Below are positions 44,912-56,348 of a stretch of 64,000 bases of DNA, in pieces. How positions within the stretch are numbered: position 1 is the stretch's first letter; every line of letters begins with the position of its first letter. Source of the DNA: Amphritea sp. 1_MG-2023 (GTDB lineage Bacteria > Pseudomonadota > Gammaproteobacteria > Pseudomonadales > Balneatricaceae); NCBI RefSeq assembly GCF_030547545.1, contig NZ_JAUOQE010000003.1, positions 1 through 64,000 of the forward strand. The letters are read 5' to 3'. Both the position numbers and the translations under genes were made by a program. The notes beneath the pieces are model-generated. The model saw nothing but the letters and a program-made list of their open reading frames with translations. It was not told the origin of the DNA and did not search any database.

Positions 44912-46945
44912 CTATGCGCTGATACCTGAATGACGTAACAACGCCTCAACGCTTGGCTCGCGTCCCCGAAAGGCCACAAACAACGCCATCGGTTCTTTAG
45001 CACCACCCATCTCGAGAATATTCTCTCGAAATGACTGCCCGGTTGCTTGATTAAACACGCCGTCCTCTTCAAACCGAGAGAACGCATCAGCGGACAGCAC
45101 CTCAGCCCATTTATAGCTGTAGTAACCGGCGGCATAACCACCCGCAAAAATATGACTAAAGCTGTGCTGAAAGCGATTAAATGTCGGCGGTGTGACGACC
45201 GCCACCTGACTGCGAATACGATCCAAGACCGCTTGCACCTGTGTCACGCCTGCCTGATATTCACGATGCAGTTCAAAATCGAACAGCGATAACTCCAACT
45301 GCCGTACCATCATCATGCCGGACTGAAAGTTTTTCGCCGCCAACATCTTCTCCAGCAACGCTTTCGGCAGGGTTTCACCGGTTTGGTAGTGACCTGAGAT
45401 TAACGCCAACGCTTCGGGTTCATAACACCAGTTTTCTAAAAACTGACTGGGCAACTCGACGGCATCCCAAGCAACCCCGTTGATGCCGCTCACATCCGCA
45501 TATTCGATACGTGTCAGCATATGGTGTAAACCATGGCCAAACTCGTGGAACAGGGTGGTTACCTCGTTATGGGTTAACAATGCGGGCTGATCGCCCACCG
45601 GCGGATTGAAGTTACACACCAAATAAGCCACCGGTAGCTGCAAAATACCCTGATCCATGCGCCGCACACGACAATCATCCATCCAGGCACCACCACGTTT
45701 TTTCGCACGGGCAAACGGATCGAGGAAAAATCGCGCGATTAATTCGCCACCACGACTAACATTAAACAACCGTGCATCTTGATGCCAACGATCAAACTCG
45801 GTGACTTCTTCAATTTGGATATCAAACAGTTTACCGGTAATGTTAAACAGCCCTTCCAGCACCTTTGGCATCGGGAAGTAGGGACGTAACTCCTCTTGCG
45901 AAATAGCGTAACGTGCCTGCTTTAACTTTTCACCGTAGTATGAAAGATCCCAGGACTGTAACTCCGGCTCACTAAACTCCTCTAGGGCGAAGTCCTGTAG
46001 CTCTTGATATTCTTTTTCGGCTTGCGGCTTACTCATCTGAGCAAGATCATTCAAGAAGCTAACGACCTGCTCCGGTGTATCGGCCATCTTGGTCGCCAGA
46101 CTGTAGGCTGCATAGTTATCAAACCCCAGCAGTTGCGCCAATTCAGCTCGCAACACCAGAATCTCAGTCATGATGTTACTGTTATCCCACTGTCCGGCAT
46201 TGGGTCCCTGATCCGATGCCCGAGTCGCAAAGGCCTCATACAGCTCGCGACGCAGCTCACGGTTATCCGCGTAGGTAATCACCGCAAAATAAGAAGGGAA
46301 GTCCAGTGTCACCAGCCAACCCGTTTCACCTTTCGCCTCGGCCAACTGCTTCGCCGCCGCCAATGCACTATCCGGCAAGCCCGCCAATTCAGTCTCATCG
46401 ACAATCAGCTTGCTCCACCCATCGGTAGCATCCATCACATTTTCAGAAAACTTGGTGGTTAATTCAGACAGTTTCTGTTGTAACTCGCCATACCGCTGCT
46501 TGTCGGCGGCGCCAAGCGCGATACCCGATAACCGAAAATCGCGTAACGTGTTATCAATCACTTTACGTTGAGCATCATCTAAGTCGCTATAAGCGGCACT
46601 ATGGGCCAATGCCTCATAAGCCTCAAACAGCCCCTGATGTTGCCCCATCTCGGTCCAAAACTGCGACAGCTTAGGCAAGCAAGCATTATAAGCATCACGC
46701 AGTTCATCACTGTTTAACACGCCATTCAAATGCGACACCGGAGACCAGGCTTTGGCTAAGCGATCATGGCTCTGCTCGAGCGGCACCACCAAACTATTCC
46801 AATCGGGCGCATCGGTATGCTCTAACACCTCCACAACGGCCGCACGACAATCGGCCAATAACTGATCAACGGCTGGTTCAATATGTTCCGGCTTGATCTC
46901 AGAAAATGGCGGCAGCAGATGGTTTTGCAGCAATGGGTTAGACAT
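44912..46945 (-). CDS. prlC: Oligopeptidase A
   Basis: 677 residues, M3 family. The zinc site is in TLFHEFGHGLHHML with the third ligand downstream (DAVELPSQFLENW). It degrades cytoplasmic oligopeptides, including cleaved signal peptides. AGGAG before the ATG. The divergent neighbour is a carbonic anhydrase pseudogene, where related genomes have the intact gene. Confidence 0.96.
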   Translation of the reverse strand: MSNPLLQNHLLPPFSEIKPEHIEPAVDQLLADCRAAVVEVLEHTDAPDWNSLVVPLEQSHDRLAKAWSPVSHLNGVLNSDELRDAYNACLPKLSQFWTEMGQHQGLFEAYEALAHSAAYSDLDDAQRKVIDNTLRDFRLSGIALGAADKQRYGELQQKLSELTTKFSENVMDATDGWSKLIVDETELAGLPDSALAAAKQLAEAKGETGWLVTLDFPSYFAVITYADNRELRRELYEAFATRASDQGPNAGQWDNSNIMTEILVLRAELAQLLGFDNYAAYSLATKMADTPEQVVSFLNDLAQMSKPQAEKEYQELQDFALEEFSEPELQSWDLSYYGEKLKQARYAISQEELRPYFPMPKVLEGLFNITGKLFDIQIEEVTEFDRWHQDARLFNVSRGGELIARFFLDPFARAKKRGGAWMDDCRVRRMDQGILQLPVAYLVCNFNPPVGDQPALLTHNEVTTLFHEFGHGLHHMLTRIEYADVSGINGVAWDAVELPSQFLENWCYEPEALALISGHYQTGETLPKALLEKMLAAKNFQSGMMMVRQLELSLFDFELHREYQAGVTQVQAVLDRIRSQVAVVTPPTFNRFQHSFSHIFAGGYAAGYYSYKWAEVLSADAFSRFEEDGVFNQATGQSFRENILEMGGAKEPMALFVAFRGREPSVEALLRHSGISA

Positions 46946-46991
46946 ATAACGCTCCTGAGCAGAGAAATAAATAACATCAATTAATACTAAA

Positions 46992-47291
46992 TGGGGGAGT
47001 CATTAGCTGTTTTCAATCACTGCACAGCGTTTATTCTATAACTCCATCAGAACCACTCACTGAGACAAGCCGATGAGCATCCGTCGCTATCAAGGCCGCT
47101 ACACCTGATAACAACGGTGTCGATAGCTTAGTCACGCCGGGAAGCCCCTTAAAAGCGGCTATCGGTGCGTTAGTCGCCCCGTCAAAGAGGTGCTAGCCCT
47201 CACCGAGAAAGAGATTAACGGCTTTAGCCATAGCGCTGAAAACTATGTGAAACTGCAAGATAAACATCTAGCGGTAAGCTACGAATCGTAG
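46992..47291 (+). pseudogene. Internally deleted copy of the gamma-carbonic anhydrase gene
   Basis: The leader (TCATTAGC...CACAGCGTTTAT...ATCAGAAC) and start (ATG at 47073, SIRRYQ) match those of the intact gene at 48128. The sequence then jumps to the last quarter of the gene: CTTAAAAGCGG, GTCGCCCCGTCAAAGAGGTG, CTCACCGAGAAAGAGATTAA and AACTATGTGAAACTG. About 370 bases of the coding middle are missing and in-frame stops are present. It lies directly beside prlC, the usual place of this gene. Confidence 0.85.
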
Positions 47292-47330
47292 GATAATATT
47301 GCTCGTTTTTTTTGCGTTGGAGGTACAGCC

Positions 47331-47927
47331 TTGTTATTGGCTAATGGTAAGACCCTACAGATTATTTGGCTGCTACTGATTATCGTTGCCGGTTATTTTA
47401 TTTATAGCTTAGACGATCAGGTCACCCTCTATAAAGAGAACGGTGTACTGGAAAATCTGCAAGTGAGTATTCTATTACTGACCTGCTTTTATATGGTTAT
47501 CGTTGGTAAGCAGCTGCAGTGCCGTTCCCGCTATGCCGCTTGGATGTTTGCTTGGATCTGTTTGGCATTTTTCTTCCGCGAATTCGATATTCGTAAAACC
47601 GACTGGCCAGAGTTTGCCCATATGATCTTTGGCAAGCCGGGCCAATATATTTGGTTCCTGCCATTACTGTTCATACTGGTTCAGATATTCCGCAATATCC
47701 AATTTTACCTGCGTAATATCCTACTCTATCTGCTCTCACCCATGATGCTCAACATCATCTTGGCAGGCGTAATGCTTATCATGGCGGCCGTTTTTGATAA
47801 ACAGATGATCCTAACCGAGAACAAGTTTTGGGAGGAGTATCTGGAGATCGCAGCATATGCCCACCTGTTCCTCGCGGCGATATTAGCGCGTAGCAGCTTT
47901 CGCAATATTGAAATCAAAGCGACCTAA
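47331..47927 (+). CDS. Polytopic membrane protein of unknown function
   Basis: 198 residues, probably from the TTG at 47331, which has GGAGG eight bases before it. About six membrane helices are visible (IIWLLLIIVAGYFIYSL, VSILLLTCFYMVIV, AAWMFAWICLAFFF, YIWFLPLLFILVQIF and two more). Conserved-looking polar motifs between them are YKENGVLENLQ and FREFDIRKTDWPEF. I do not recognise a named family. It is flanked by the deleted carbonic anhydrase copy on the left and the intact gene on the right, so it probably arrived with, or inside, a duplication. A terminator follows. Confidence 0.75.
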   Translation: MLLANGKTLQIIWLLLIIVAGYFIYSLDDQVTLYKENGVLENLQVSILLLTCFYMVIVGKQLQCRSRYAAWMFAWICLAFFFREFDIRKTDWPEFAHMIFGKPGQYIWFLPLLFILVQIFRNIQFYLRNILLYLLSPMMLNIILAGVMLIMAAVFDKQMILTENKFWEEYLEIAAYAHLFLAAILARSSFRNIEIKAT

Positions 47928-47959
47928 AAACGCAGCCTAAGATGCGTCAGCAAACGGAT

Positions 47960-47993
47960 AAACCTCAGCCTTGTAGCTGGGGTTTTGTTTTTC
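47960..47993 (+). terminator. Rho-independent terminator
   Basis: AACCTCAGC-CTTGTA-GCTGGGGTT with one G-T pair, followed by a T-rich tract, 33 bases behind the membrane protein. Confidence 0.85.
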
Positions 47994-48127
47994 TAATAAC
48001 CGACAATATCGTCACCTATCATCAATCACTTCAATTTATTCGGAGTGAGGTCGTCATTAGCGGTTTTTCAATCACAGCACAGCGTTTATGATACAACTCA
48101 ATCAGAACAGCTTACGGAGAGAAATCG

Positions 48128-48670
48128 ATGACCATCCGCCGCTATCAGGACACCACTCCACAACTAGGCAATAACAGCTTTATCGATCCGACCGCAGTGG
48201 TCTTGGGCGATGTTATCCTGGGCGACGATGTGTCAGTCTGGCCATTAACCGTCATCCGAGGCGATATGCACCGCATCCGGATCGGCAATCGTACCAGTGT
48301 GCAAGACGGTTCCGTGCTACATATCACTCATGCTGGCCCCTTCAACCCCGATGGTTTTCCTCTATTGATAGGCGATGATGTCACTATCGGTCATCAAGCG
48401 ATGCTGCACGGCTGCACCATCGGCAACCGAGTCTTAGTGGGCATGGGCGCCATGGTGATGGATGGCGCGGTCGTAGAAGATGAAGTCATCATCGGCGCGG
48501 GCAGCCTTGTACCGCCAGGAAAAACGCTTAAAAGCGGTCATCTCTATGTTGGCCGCCCCGTAAAAGAGGTGAGAGCCCTCACCGAGAAAGAGATTAACTT
48601 CTTTACCTATACTGCTGGCAACTATGTGAAACTGAAGGATAAACATCTAGCGGAAGGGTACAGTGAGTAG
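48128..48670 (+). CDS. Gamma-class carbonic anhydrase family protein (YrdA-like)
   Basis: 180 residues, left-handed beta-helix of hexapeptide repeats (VVLGDVILGDDVSVWPLTVI). Metal-site histidines are in SVLHITHAG, IGHQAMLHGC. The family includes CamH-type carbonic anhydrases and YrdA; catalytic activity has not been shown for all. The C-terminal part carries NFFTYTAGNYVKLK. GGAGAG about seven bases before the ATG. A decayed copy lies 1 kb upstream. Confidence 0.93.
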   Translation: MTIRRYQDTTPQLGNNSFIDPTAVVLGDVILGDDVSVWPLTVIRGDMHRIRIGNRTSVQDGSVLHITHAGPFNPDGFPLLIGDDVTIGHQAMLHGCTIGNRVLVGMGAMVMDGAVVEDEVIIGAGSLVPPGKTLKSGHLYVGRPVKEVRALTEKEINFFTYTAGNYVKLKDKHLAEGYSE

Positions 48671-48805
48671 CGCAACCACACTTCAAAAAAGGACATCGCT
48701 AGACACTTGCTAGGATAACGCAGAATCGATGGTCTCTAAACGGCCATCACTCCTGTGGCAAGAAAGTCAGACGCTCTGATGCTTGGGCTGTAGGGTCATT
48801 GATAT

Positions 48806-49714
48806 ATGAAAACACGCAATCACACCAGTATATCTCTCGTATTAGGCAGTGGAGGGGCGCGTGGGCTCGCTCACATCGGCGTGATTCATTGGCTTGAACA
48901 GCATGGCTTCAAGATTGCGTCCATTTCAGGTTGTTCTAGTGGTGCATTAATTGGCGGTATCTATGCGGCGGGCAAGCTGGATGAATTTGAAGCCTGGGTG
49001 CAATCGATCCGCACCGTCGATATCGTGACGTTCATGGACCTATCATGGAAAAAAAGTGGTCTAGTCAAGGGCGATAAAATCATTAATACACTCACCAATC
49101 TGGTCGGGGATGTGATGATTGAAGATCTCCCTATCAACTATACCGCCGTCGCCTCTGATATTAACAATGAAAAAGAGGTGTGGATCAATTCTGGACGATT
49201 ATTCGATGCTATTCGAGCATCCATCTCGCTGCCACTGCTATTTACCCCCTTCCAATATAAAGGCATCGAGCTGATTGATGGCGGAGTTTTAAACCCAGTT
49301 CCGATTGCGCCTACGTTCAATGATGCAACAGACTTAACCATCGCAGTTAATCTCGGTGGCAAGGTTAATGGTAAAGAGAGGGTTACCCTCAACACGGGGA
49401 TCTCGGAAGCTAAAAAAACCTTCTTATCTAGCAAAATTGCTGAGTTTTTAGAGAGCTTTAAAGAACCAAGTACCGCTTCACCGTCTAAAGATAGAGATGC
49501 TTACGATATCGCCAACCAAGCCTTTGATGCGATGCAAAGCACCATTGCACGCCAAAAATTGGCCGCTTATCCAGCCGATTACTTTATTGAAGTAGCTCGA
49601 AACGCCTGCGGCATGCTGGAATTTGATCGCGCCAGCGAAATGATATCTCTGGGTTATCAAGCCGCAGAAAAGAGTCTACAAGCGATTAAAAACCCAGAGA
49701 ATCAAAAAGCCTAG
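48806..49714 (+). CDS. Patatin-like phospholipase (RssA type)
   Basis: 302 residues. The oxyanion motif GSGGARGLAHIG, nucleophile motif GCSSG (GxSxG) and the catalytic Asp in LIDGGVLNPVP are all present. Cytoplasmic lipid acyl hydrolase of the RssA/YlbK group, natural substrate uncertain. Its own 135-base leader; convergent with the Lon-like gene, with 18 bases between stops. Confidence 0.94.
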   Translation: MKTRNHTSISLVLGSGGARGLAHIGVIHWLEQHGFKIASISGCSSGALIGGIYAAGKLDEFEAWVQSIRTVDIVTFMDLSWKKSGLVKGDKIINTLTNLVGDVMIEDLPINYTAVASDINNEKEVWINSGRLFDAIRASISLPLLFTPFQYKGIELIDGGVLNPVPIAPTFNDATDLTIAVNLGGKVNGKERVTLNTGISEAKKTFLSSKIAEFLESFKEPSTASPSKDRDAYDIANQAFDAMQSTIARQKLAAYPADYFIEVARNACGMLEFDRASEMISLGYQAAEKSLQAIKNPENQKA

Positions 49715-49732
49715 TACCGCTATATTGCCTGC

Positions 49733-52108
49733 TTATGCCTTAGCCTTAGCGAGCTCTCGCAACCGCTTTACCACCTGCGCATTCACCGAACGCTGAGTAA
49801 ACGAGCCATCTTCCTTCAATTGACCCGCCTTTCTTCCCATCAGTAGTTCAAGGCATTGATCCACCGTGGCAACCCCGTGGATACTAAATTCACCTTCCGC
49901 CACCGCATCTACGACTTCACGCTTGAGCATTAAGTTACGAATATTAGCTTTGGGAATAATCACGCCCTGAGTGCCGGTGAGACCACGGGTTTTACAGAGA
50001 TTGAAAAAGCCTTCGATTTTCTCATTGACGCCGCCAATTGCTTGCACTTCGCCGTATTGATTGATCGAACCGGTGATCGCGAACTGCTGTTTGATCGGGA
50101 TATCCGTTAACGCCGAGATCAGCGTACAGATTTCCGCCATCGAAGCACTATCGCCATCAACATAACCGTAGGATTGCTCTAGCGCGATGCTGGCAGAGAG
50201 TGTTAACGGGAAATCCTTGGCATACTTATGCCCCAGATAACCAGACAAAATCAGTACCCCTTTAGAGTGAATCGGCTGACCCAGCGTCACCTCTTTTTCG
50301 ATATCGACGATGCCTCGGTTACCCGGATGCACCGTCACGGTAATACGCGCAGGAAAACCAAAGGAGACATCGCCAACGCCCAACACCGTTAAGCCGTTGG
50401 TACGCCCTGAGGCCTCACCATCGGTATCGATCAAAACCGTTTGATTAAGAATACTATCGAGAATCTTCGATGAGATACGGTTGGTACGTCGCTCTTTCGC
50501 CTGTAATGCCATCTCAACGTGCTGATCATTGATGATCTCGTCTTTCTGACGAATGCGTTTGTAATCGGCTTCACACAGCAGATCCACCAGTTCGCCAACA
50601 TGAGCGGATAATAACTCCTGATCTTCTGTCAACCGCGAGCTATGCTCTACTAAGCGGGCAACCGCCTGACGGTTCAGAGGGGCTAAACCCTCCTCACCCG
50701 CGAGGGTTTTCATCAACCGCGCATAGCCACGAATGGTCGCCGGTTCGCGCTTAACATCTTCATCGAAATCCACCACGACACGAAACATTTTTTCGAAATC
50801 ATGATCCAGTTCTTGTAATAGGTAGTAGGTTTCTCGAGTACCGATCAACACCACTTTGACATGTAATGGAATCGATTGAGGGGCCAGCGTGATCGTCCCC
50901 ATGCCTGTCATTTCAGACATGGGATTTTCAATGCGAATCTCATGGGATTTCAAGGCCCGTTTCAAGGCACCGTAAACAAAGGGCTGTTCCAGTAGCTTTT
51001 CGGATTCCAACACCAAATAACCACCATTCGCTCTATGCAGCGCTCCAGAACGAATCAACTGAAAGTTAGTCGTCAAGGCACCCATTTCTGAGTTGTATTC
51101 GATTCGACCAAAGAGATTATCGTAAGTCGGGTGAGTTTCAAAAACGACCGGGGCACCTTTGGTTTTCTGATTATCCACCAGCATATTAACCCCGAAGGTA
51201 TTCTCCATATACTGCCGTCGCGCGAGGTCGGTACGCGCCTCATTAGGCTTATCCTCTTCGAGAATATCCAACGCATTTTTCACCAGATTAGATTCCAGCT
51301 GACTCAGATAATCCGACACGCCAGAGAAGTTATGATATTTTTCACGCAGCGGCTGAATCAGAGGTGCCACTGCATTACGAGCGGTTTCACGATCCAGCAC
51401 TTTCATTTTATCGCCCGCTTCCCGGCGCCACTTAGGCATATTGGCAAGCTCTTCATTGAGATACTCTTCCAGCTTGGCAATATTCCGCGTAAATTCATCA
51501 CGAACATCTTCCGGTAACTGGGAAAAAGCGGCCTCATCCATCCCTTGACCTTCCGATACCGGAGTAAAGCCGATACTGCCTGCATCACGATAGACCGCGA
51601 TGCTATGTTCACGGGCTAAGCTATCGACTTTTTCAATGGCCTGATCATAAAGTCGGTTAAAATCCCGTTCGACCTTACTTTTCTTACGTTGATAAGCAGG
51701 GCTCTCGAATGCAGCCGGTAGTTCGGTCAGAATCCCCTCAATAAGATGTTTGATATCGCGCTTGATGACCCAACCCTTACCCGCCGGCAATTGAATCACC
51801 AAGGGGTTACGATTCTCTTCAAGGTTGTTCAGGTAACACCAGTCGCTGGTTTTCTTCAGCTCTTTCTTGGCGATGGCACGTATACTTTCAATGGCGAATG
51901 AGAAACGTCCAGTATGCGGGTTGCCCATCACAAACATGTTATAACCGGGGCGTTTCATACCGATACCGAACTCCATCGCTTCGACGGCACGTTCTTGACC
52001 AAAAAAACCGGTGTAGGGCTCTAAGGTTTCGGTGGTTTTGAAGGGCAACAACTCTGTGTTGCAGTGACGATATAGCTGATCGGGGGAGAGGCGGGTCTCT
52101 TTTTCCAT
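49733..52108 (-). CDS. Lon-related ATP-dependent protease (AAA + S16 domain)
   Basis: 791 residues. The N-terminal AAA-like part has the Walker A position as GNPHTGRFSF, lacking the usual GKT; Walker B and sensor regions follow around ANGGYLVLESEKLL. The C-terminal Lon protease domain has the catalytic Ser in YVDGDSASMAE and Lys in GGVNEKIEGF. It is the COG1067 type, distinct from canonical Lon, widespread in proteobacteria. Whether it hydrolyses ATP normally is open given the Walker A. Start at the ATG at 52108. Monocistronic. Confidence 0.93.
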   Translation of the reverse strand: MEKETRLSPDQLYRHCNTELLPFKTTETLEPYTGFFGQERAVEAMEFGIGMKRPGYNMFVMGNPHTGRFSFAIESIRAIAKKELKKTSDWCYLNNLEENRNPLVIQLPAGKGWVIKRDIKHLIEGILTELPAAFESPAYQRKKSKVERDFNRLYDQAIEKVDSLAREHSIAVYRDAGSIGFTPVSEGQGMDEAAFSQLPEDVRDEFTRNIAKLEEYLNEELANMPKWRREAGDKMKVLDRETARNAVAPLIQPLREKYHNFSGVSDYLSQLESNLVKNALDILEEDKPNEARTDLARRQYMENTFGVNMLVDNQKTKGAPVVFETHPTYDNLFGRIEYNSEMGALTTNFQLIRSGALHRANGGYLVLESEKLLEQPFVYGALKRALKSHEIRIENPMSEMTGMGTITLAPQSIPLHVKVVLIGTRETYYLLQELDHDFEKMFRVVVDFDEDVKREPATIRGYARLMKTLAGEEGLAPLNRQAVARLVEHSSRLTEDQELLSAHVGELVDLLCEADYKRIRQKDEIINDQHVEMALQAKERRTNRISSKILDSILNQTVLIDTDGEASGRTNGLTVLGVGDVSFGFPARITVTVHPGNRGIVDIEKEVTLGQPIHSKGVLILSGYLGHKYAKDFPLTLSASIALEQSYGYVDGDSASMAEICTLISALTDIPIKQQFAITGSINQYGEVQAIGGVNEKIEGFFNLCKTRGLTGTQGVIIPKANIRNLMLKREVVDAVAEGEFSIHGVATVDQCLELLMGRKAGQLKEDGSFTQRSVNAQVVKRLRELAKAKA

Positions 52109-52191
52109 AACGGATCATTCCTGCGACTGGAGTTGACTCTTCTGTTATAACCCGATGAGAAACTCCGCGCAAGGAACGATTTTACTGGTTA

Positions 52192-53984
<1,793 letters not shown>

Positions 53985-53999
53985 TCACTATTGTTTAAA

Positions 54000-54557
54000 T
54001 TAACTTCTTACCGGTTTATCACTGTCTAATCGGTAAATTTTTGTCGGTCGACTCAGAGCGCCTAGATCACCGGGGACAATAGCATCAACCTTATCTTTAA
54101 AGTGAATACTTACTTTCAACTTATCCCTTGCAGCAACGCGATCGGAGTAATTAGCCGAAGTAGAGACGATCATCGATCCAAAGCTATCACAAAGGTTTTT
54201 AACCTGATAGTGATCACTCACTCTCACTGCGACAGAGGCATGATTTCCTTTAATCCAGTAGGGAATAAGGTTGTCGGGATCGGGTAATAACCACGTCACA
54301 GGGCCAGGCCAAGAAGCACTCACTCGCGCTTGATCTTCAGCCGTAAGATTATCCAATAGAGGACGGATTTGATCGACCGAAGAGGCCACCAAAATCAAAC
54401 CTTTGTGAACGGGGCGACGCTTAATCGCCAATAAACGATAAACCGCGGCTTCATTGAAGGGGTCGCAGCCGAGCCCCCATACCGCTTCGGTGGGATAGGC
54501 GATGACACCACCTTGGTGCATCGCCCTGACTGCTTGACGAATATGCCACCAGCCCAT
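54000..54557 (-). CDS. tsaC: Threonylcarbamoyl-AMP synthase
   Basis: 185 residues, YrdC/Sua5 fold of the short TsaC kind. YPTEAVWGLGCDPFN, IKRRPVHKGLILVAS, PGPVTWLLP and STSANYSDRVAA are the family blocks. It makes threonylcarbamoyl-AMP from threonine, bicarbonate and ATP for tRNA t6A37. Five bases separate it from purE upstream, so these two are coupled. Confidence 0.95.
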   Translation of the reverse strand: MGWWHIRQAVRAMHQGGVIAYPTEAVWGLGCDPFNEAAVYRLLAIKRRPVHKGLILVASSVDQIRPLLDNLTAEDQARVSASWPGPVTWLLPDPDNLIPYWIKGNHASVAVRVSDHYQVKNLCDSFGSMIVSTSANYSDRVAARDKLKVSIHFKDKVDAIVPGDLGALSRPTKIYRLDSDKPVRS

Positions 54558-54562
54558 TGCGA

Positions 54563-55075
54563 TTAGATCTCGCCGTTAGCCAGTCTTTCTTGCAATGCCT
54601 TATCTTTGGCAATGACCGCATCGGTATTCGCTTGACGTTCCGCTTTAATTCGCTCAGCGAGCTCAGCATCTTGAACCGCAACGATCTGAGAAGCCAAGTA
54701 AGCAGCATTTTTAGCGCCGGCTTTACCGATTGCAACAGTCGCCACCGGAATACCTCCAGGCATCTGTACGGTGGACAGCAGCGCATCTAAGCCATCAAGA
54801 GATGATTCGATAGGCACGCCAATCACAGGTTTAGTGGTATTCGCAGCCACGGCACCCGCCAAATGAGCGGCCATACCGGCGGCACAAATAAATGCAACGG
54901 CACCACGTTGATCCGCATCCTTGACGTAATCGTGGGTTTGTACTGGTGTACGGTGTGCAGAGCTGACTTTCATCTCGAAAGGGACTTCGAGAGAACGCAG
55001 CACATCAGCCGCAGCCTTCATAGTTGGCAGGTCAGAGTCGGACCCCATAAGAATAGCAACAAATGGTTTAGTCAT
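54563..55075 (-). CDS. purE: N5-carboxyaminoimidazole ribonucleotide mutase
   Basis: 170 residues from the ATG at 55075, with GAAGGCG upstream; the longer frame has no ribosome site. Begins [14 protein letters not shown], then [14 protein letters not shown] and [16 protein letters not shown]. Converts N5-CAIR to CAIR in purine synthesis. purK, which commonly follows purE, is absent here; tsaC takes its place. Confidence 0.96.
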   Translation of the reverse strand: MTKPFVAILMGSDSDLPTMKAAADVLRSLEVPFEMKVSSAHRTPVQTHDYVKDADQRGAVAFICAAGMAAHLAGAVAANTTKPVIGVPIESSLDGLDALLSTVQMPGGIPVATVAIGKAGAKNAAYLASQIVAVQDAELAERIKAERQANTDAVIAKDKALQERLANGEI

Positions 55076-55183
55076 GATCGCCTTCAATAGTGTGAAGTTA
55101 GTAGGAAAACGTGGCAAAGTATCTTAAAACTGTACAACTTTCAACCACGTAAATTGACTGGTTTTTACGTACCGATAAGTCAT

Positions 55184-56311
55184 TTAGATCAGTCGCTGAT
55201 AACCATCTAGCGTATTTTCGATATAACCCGTTAATTCCATGGCGACTAGCTGAGGAAGTAGGGCTGCCGCAGGCATTCCGGTTAGCTCAATTAACTGCTC
55301 TAGAGTCACCAGTTGATAGCCCATCTGATTGAGCAACTGAGCCTCACTATCAGTCAGTTTGATGCATTCCGGCTCAATACGTTGCTCATGATAACAGTAG
55401 CTCCCCAACAAACTGGCTAATGGCTCGATAATCTGTGCACTGGTTTCAATTAATGTCGCACCTTCACGAATAAGATCATGACAACCGTGGCTTTGAGGGT
55501 TGTTCAGAGCGCCGGGGAGCGCAAAGACTTCTCGGCCTTGCTCTAATGCCATTCGCGCAGTAATCAACGAACCGCTCCGCCTAGCCGCCTCTATCACCAA
55601 CACTCCTGCACTTAAGCCACTGATAATGCGGTTTCGGCGCGGAAAGTTATACGCTAACGGCGGCATTTCTAACGGATACTCGGACACCAGTGCGCCGCCG
55701 TGCGCAATAATCTCAGCGGCTAACGATTGATGCTGACGTGGGTATATCGTCATCAAACCGGACCCTAGTACCGCCACCGTTGGCTTAGATAGTGATACCG
55801 CTGCGCGATGTGCTGCACCATCAATGCCTCGAGCAAGGCCGCTGGTAATCGTCATTCCAGCTGCCGTTAGGTCTCGCGCAAAAGCCCCACTCAAGGAGAT
55901 ACCATTACGACTCGCAGAGCGACTCCCGACAATGGCTAATTGAGGCAGATGTAAGACACTGGGATCACCGCTGACATAAAGCAATACTGGGGCATCAGGA
56001 ATCTCTTTGAGCAACCCCGGATAGTCTTCATCAGTAAGCGATATCAGGTGATTTAAAGGCTGTTCTAACCAGCGCTCAATAATCTGGAGATAGTCGGCAT
56101 CAGGCCAAGTGCCGGCTTGAAATGCCTTGATATGGTGAAACGTTTTTGCCGGAAGATTGAACGACCGAAGTTGATCATCACTCACCTCAAATAGCGAACG
56201 ATATCCCACTGCTGCATTAAGCTGACACTGCTGTATCAACCTTAACAGCACGCCGGCACCAATACCGGGCAGCTCTGCTAAGGCGATCCATTCCCTAACA
56301 TGATCTTGCAT
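55184..56311 (-). CDS. dprA: DNA processing protein DprA
   Basis: 375 residues from the ATG at 56311, which has AAGGAG five bases upstream. N-terminal SAM-like part, Rossmann-type core with LAIVGSRSASRNG, ITSGLARGIDGAAHRAA and FPRRNRIISGLSAGVLVIEA, and a C-terminal winged-helix tail. It loads RecA on incoming single-stranded DNA during natural transformation. It follows the LysM gene by 37 bases. Confidence 0.95.
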   Translation of the reverse strand: MQDHVREWIALAELPGIGAGVLLRLIQQCQLNAAVGYRSLFEVSDDQLRSFNLPAKTFHHIKAFQAGTWPDADYLQIIERWLEQPLNHLISLTDEDYPGLLKEIPDAPVLLYVSGDPSVLHLPQLAIVGSRSASRNGISLSGAFARDLTAAGMTITSGLARGIDGAAHRAAVSLSKPTVAVLGSGLMTIYPRQHQSLAAEIIAHGGALVSEYPLEMPPLAYNFPRRNRIISGLSAGVLVIEAARRSGSLITARMALEQGREVFALPGALNNPQSHGCHDLIREGATLIETSAQIIEPLASLLGSYCYHEQRIEPECIKLTDSEAQLLNQMGYQLVTLEQLIELTGMPAAALLPQLVAMELTGYIENTLDGYQRLI

Positions 56312-56348
56312 GGACACTCCTTGTCCATCCTTAGGTTAAAAATAGGCC

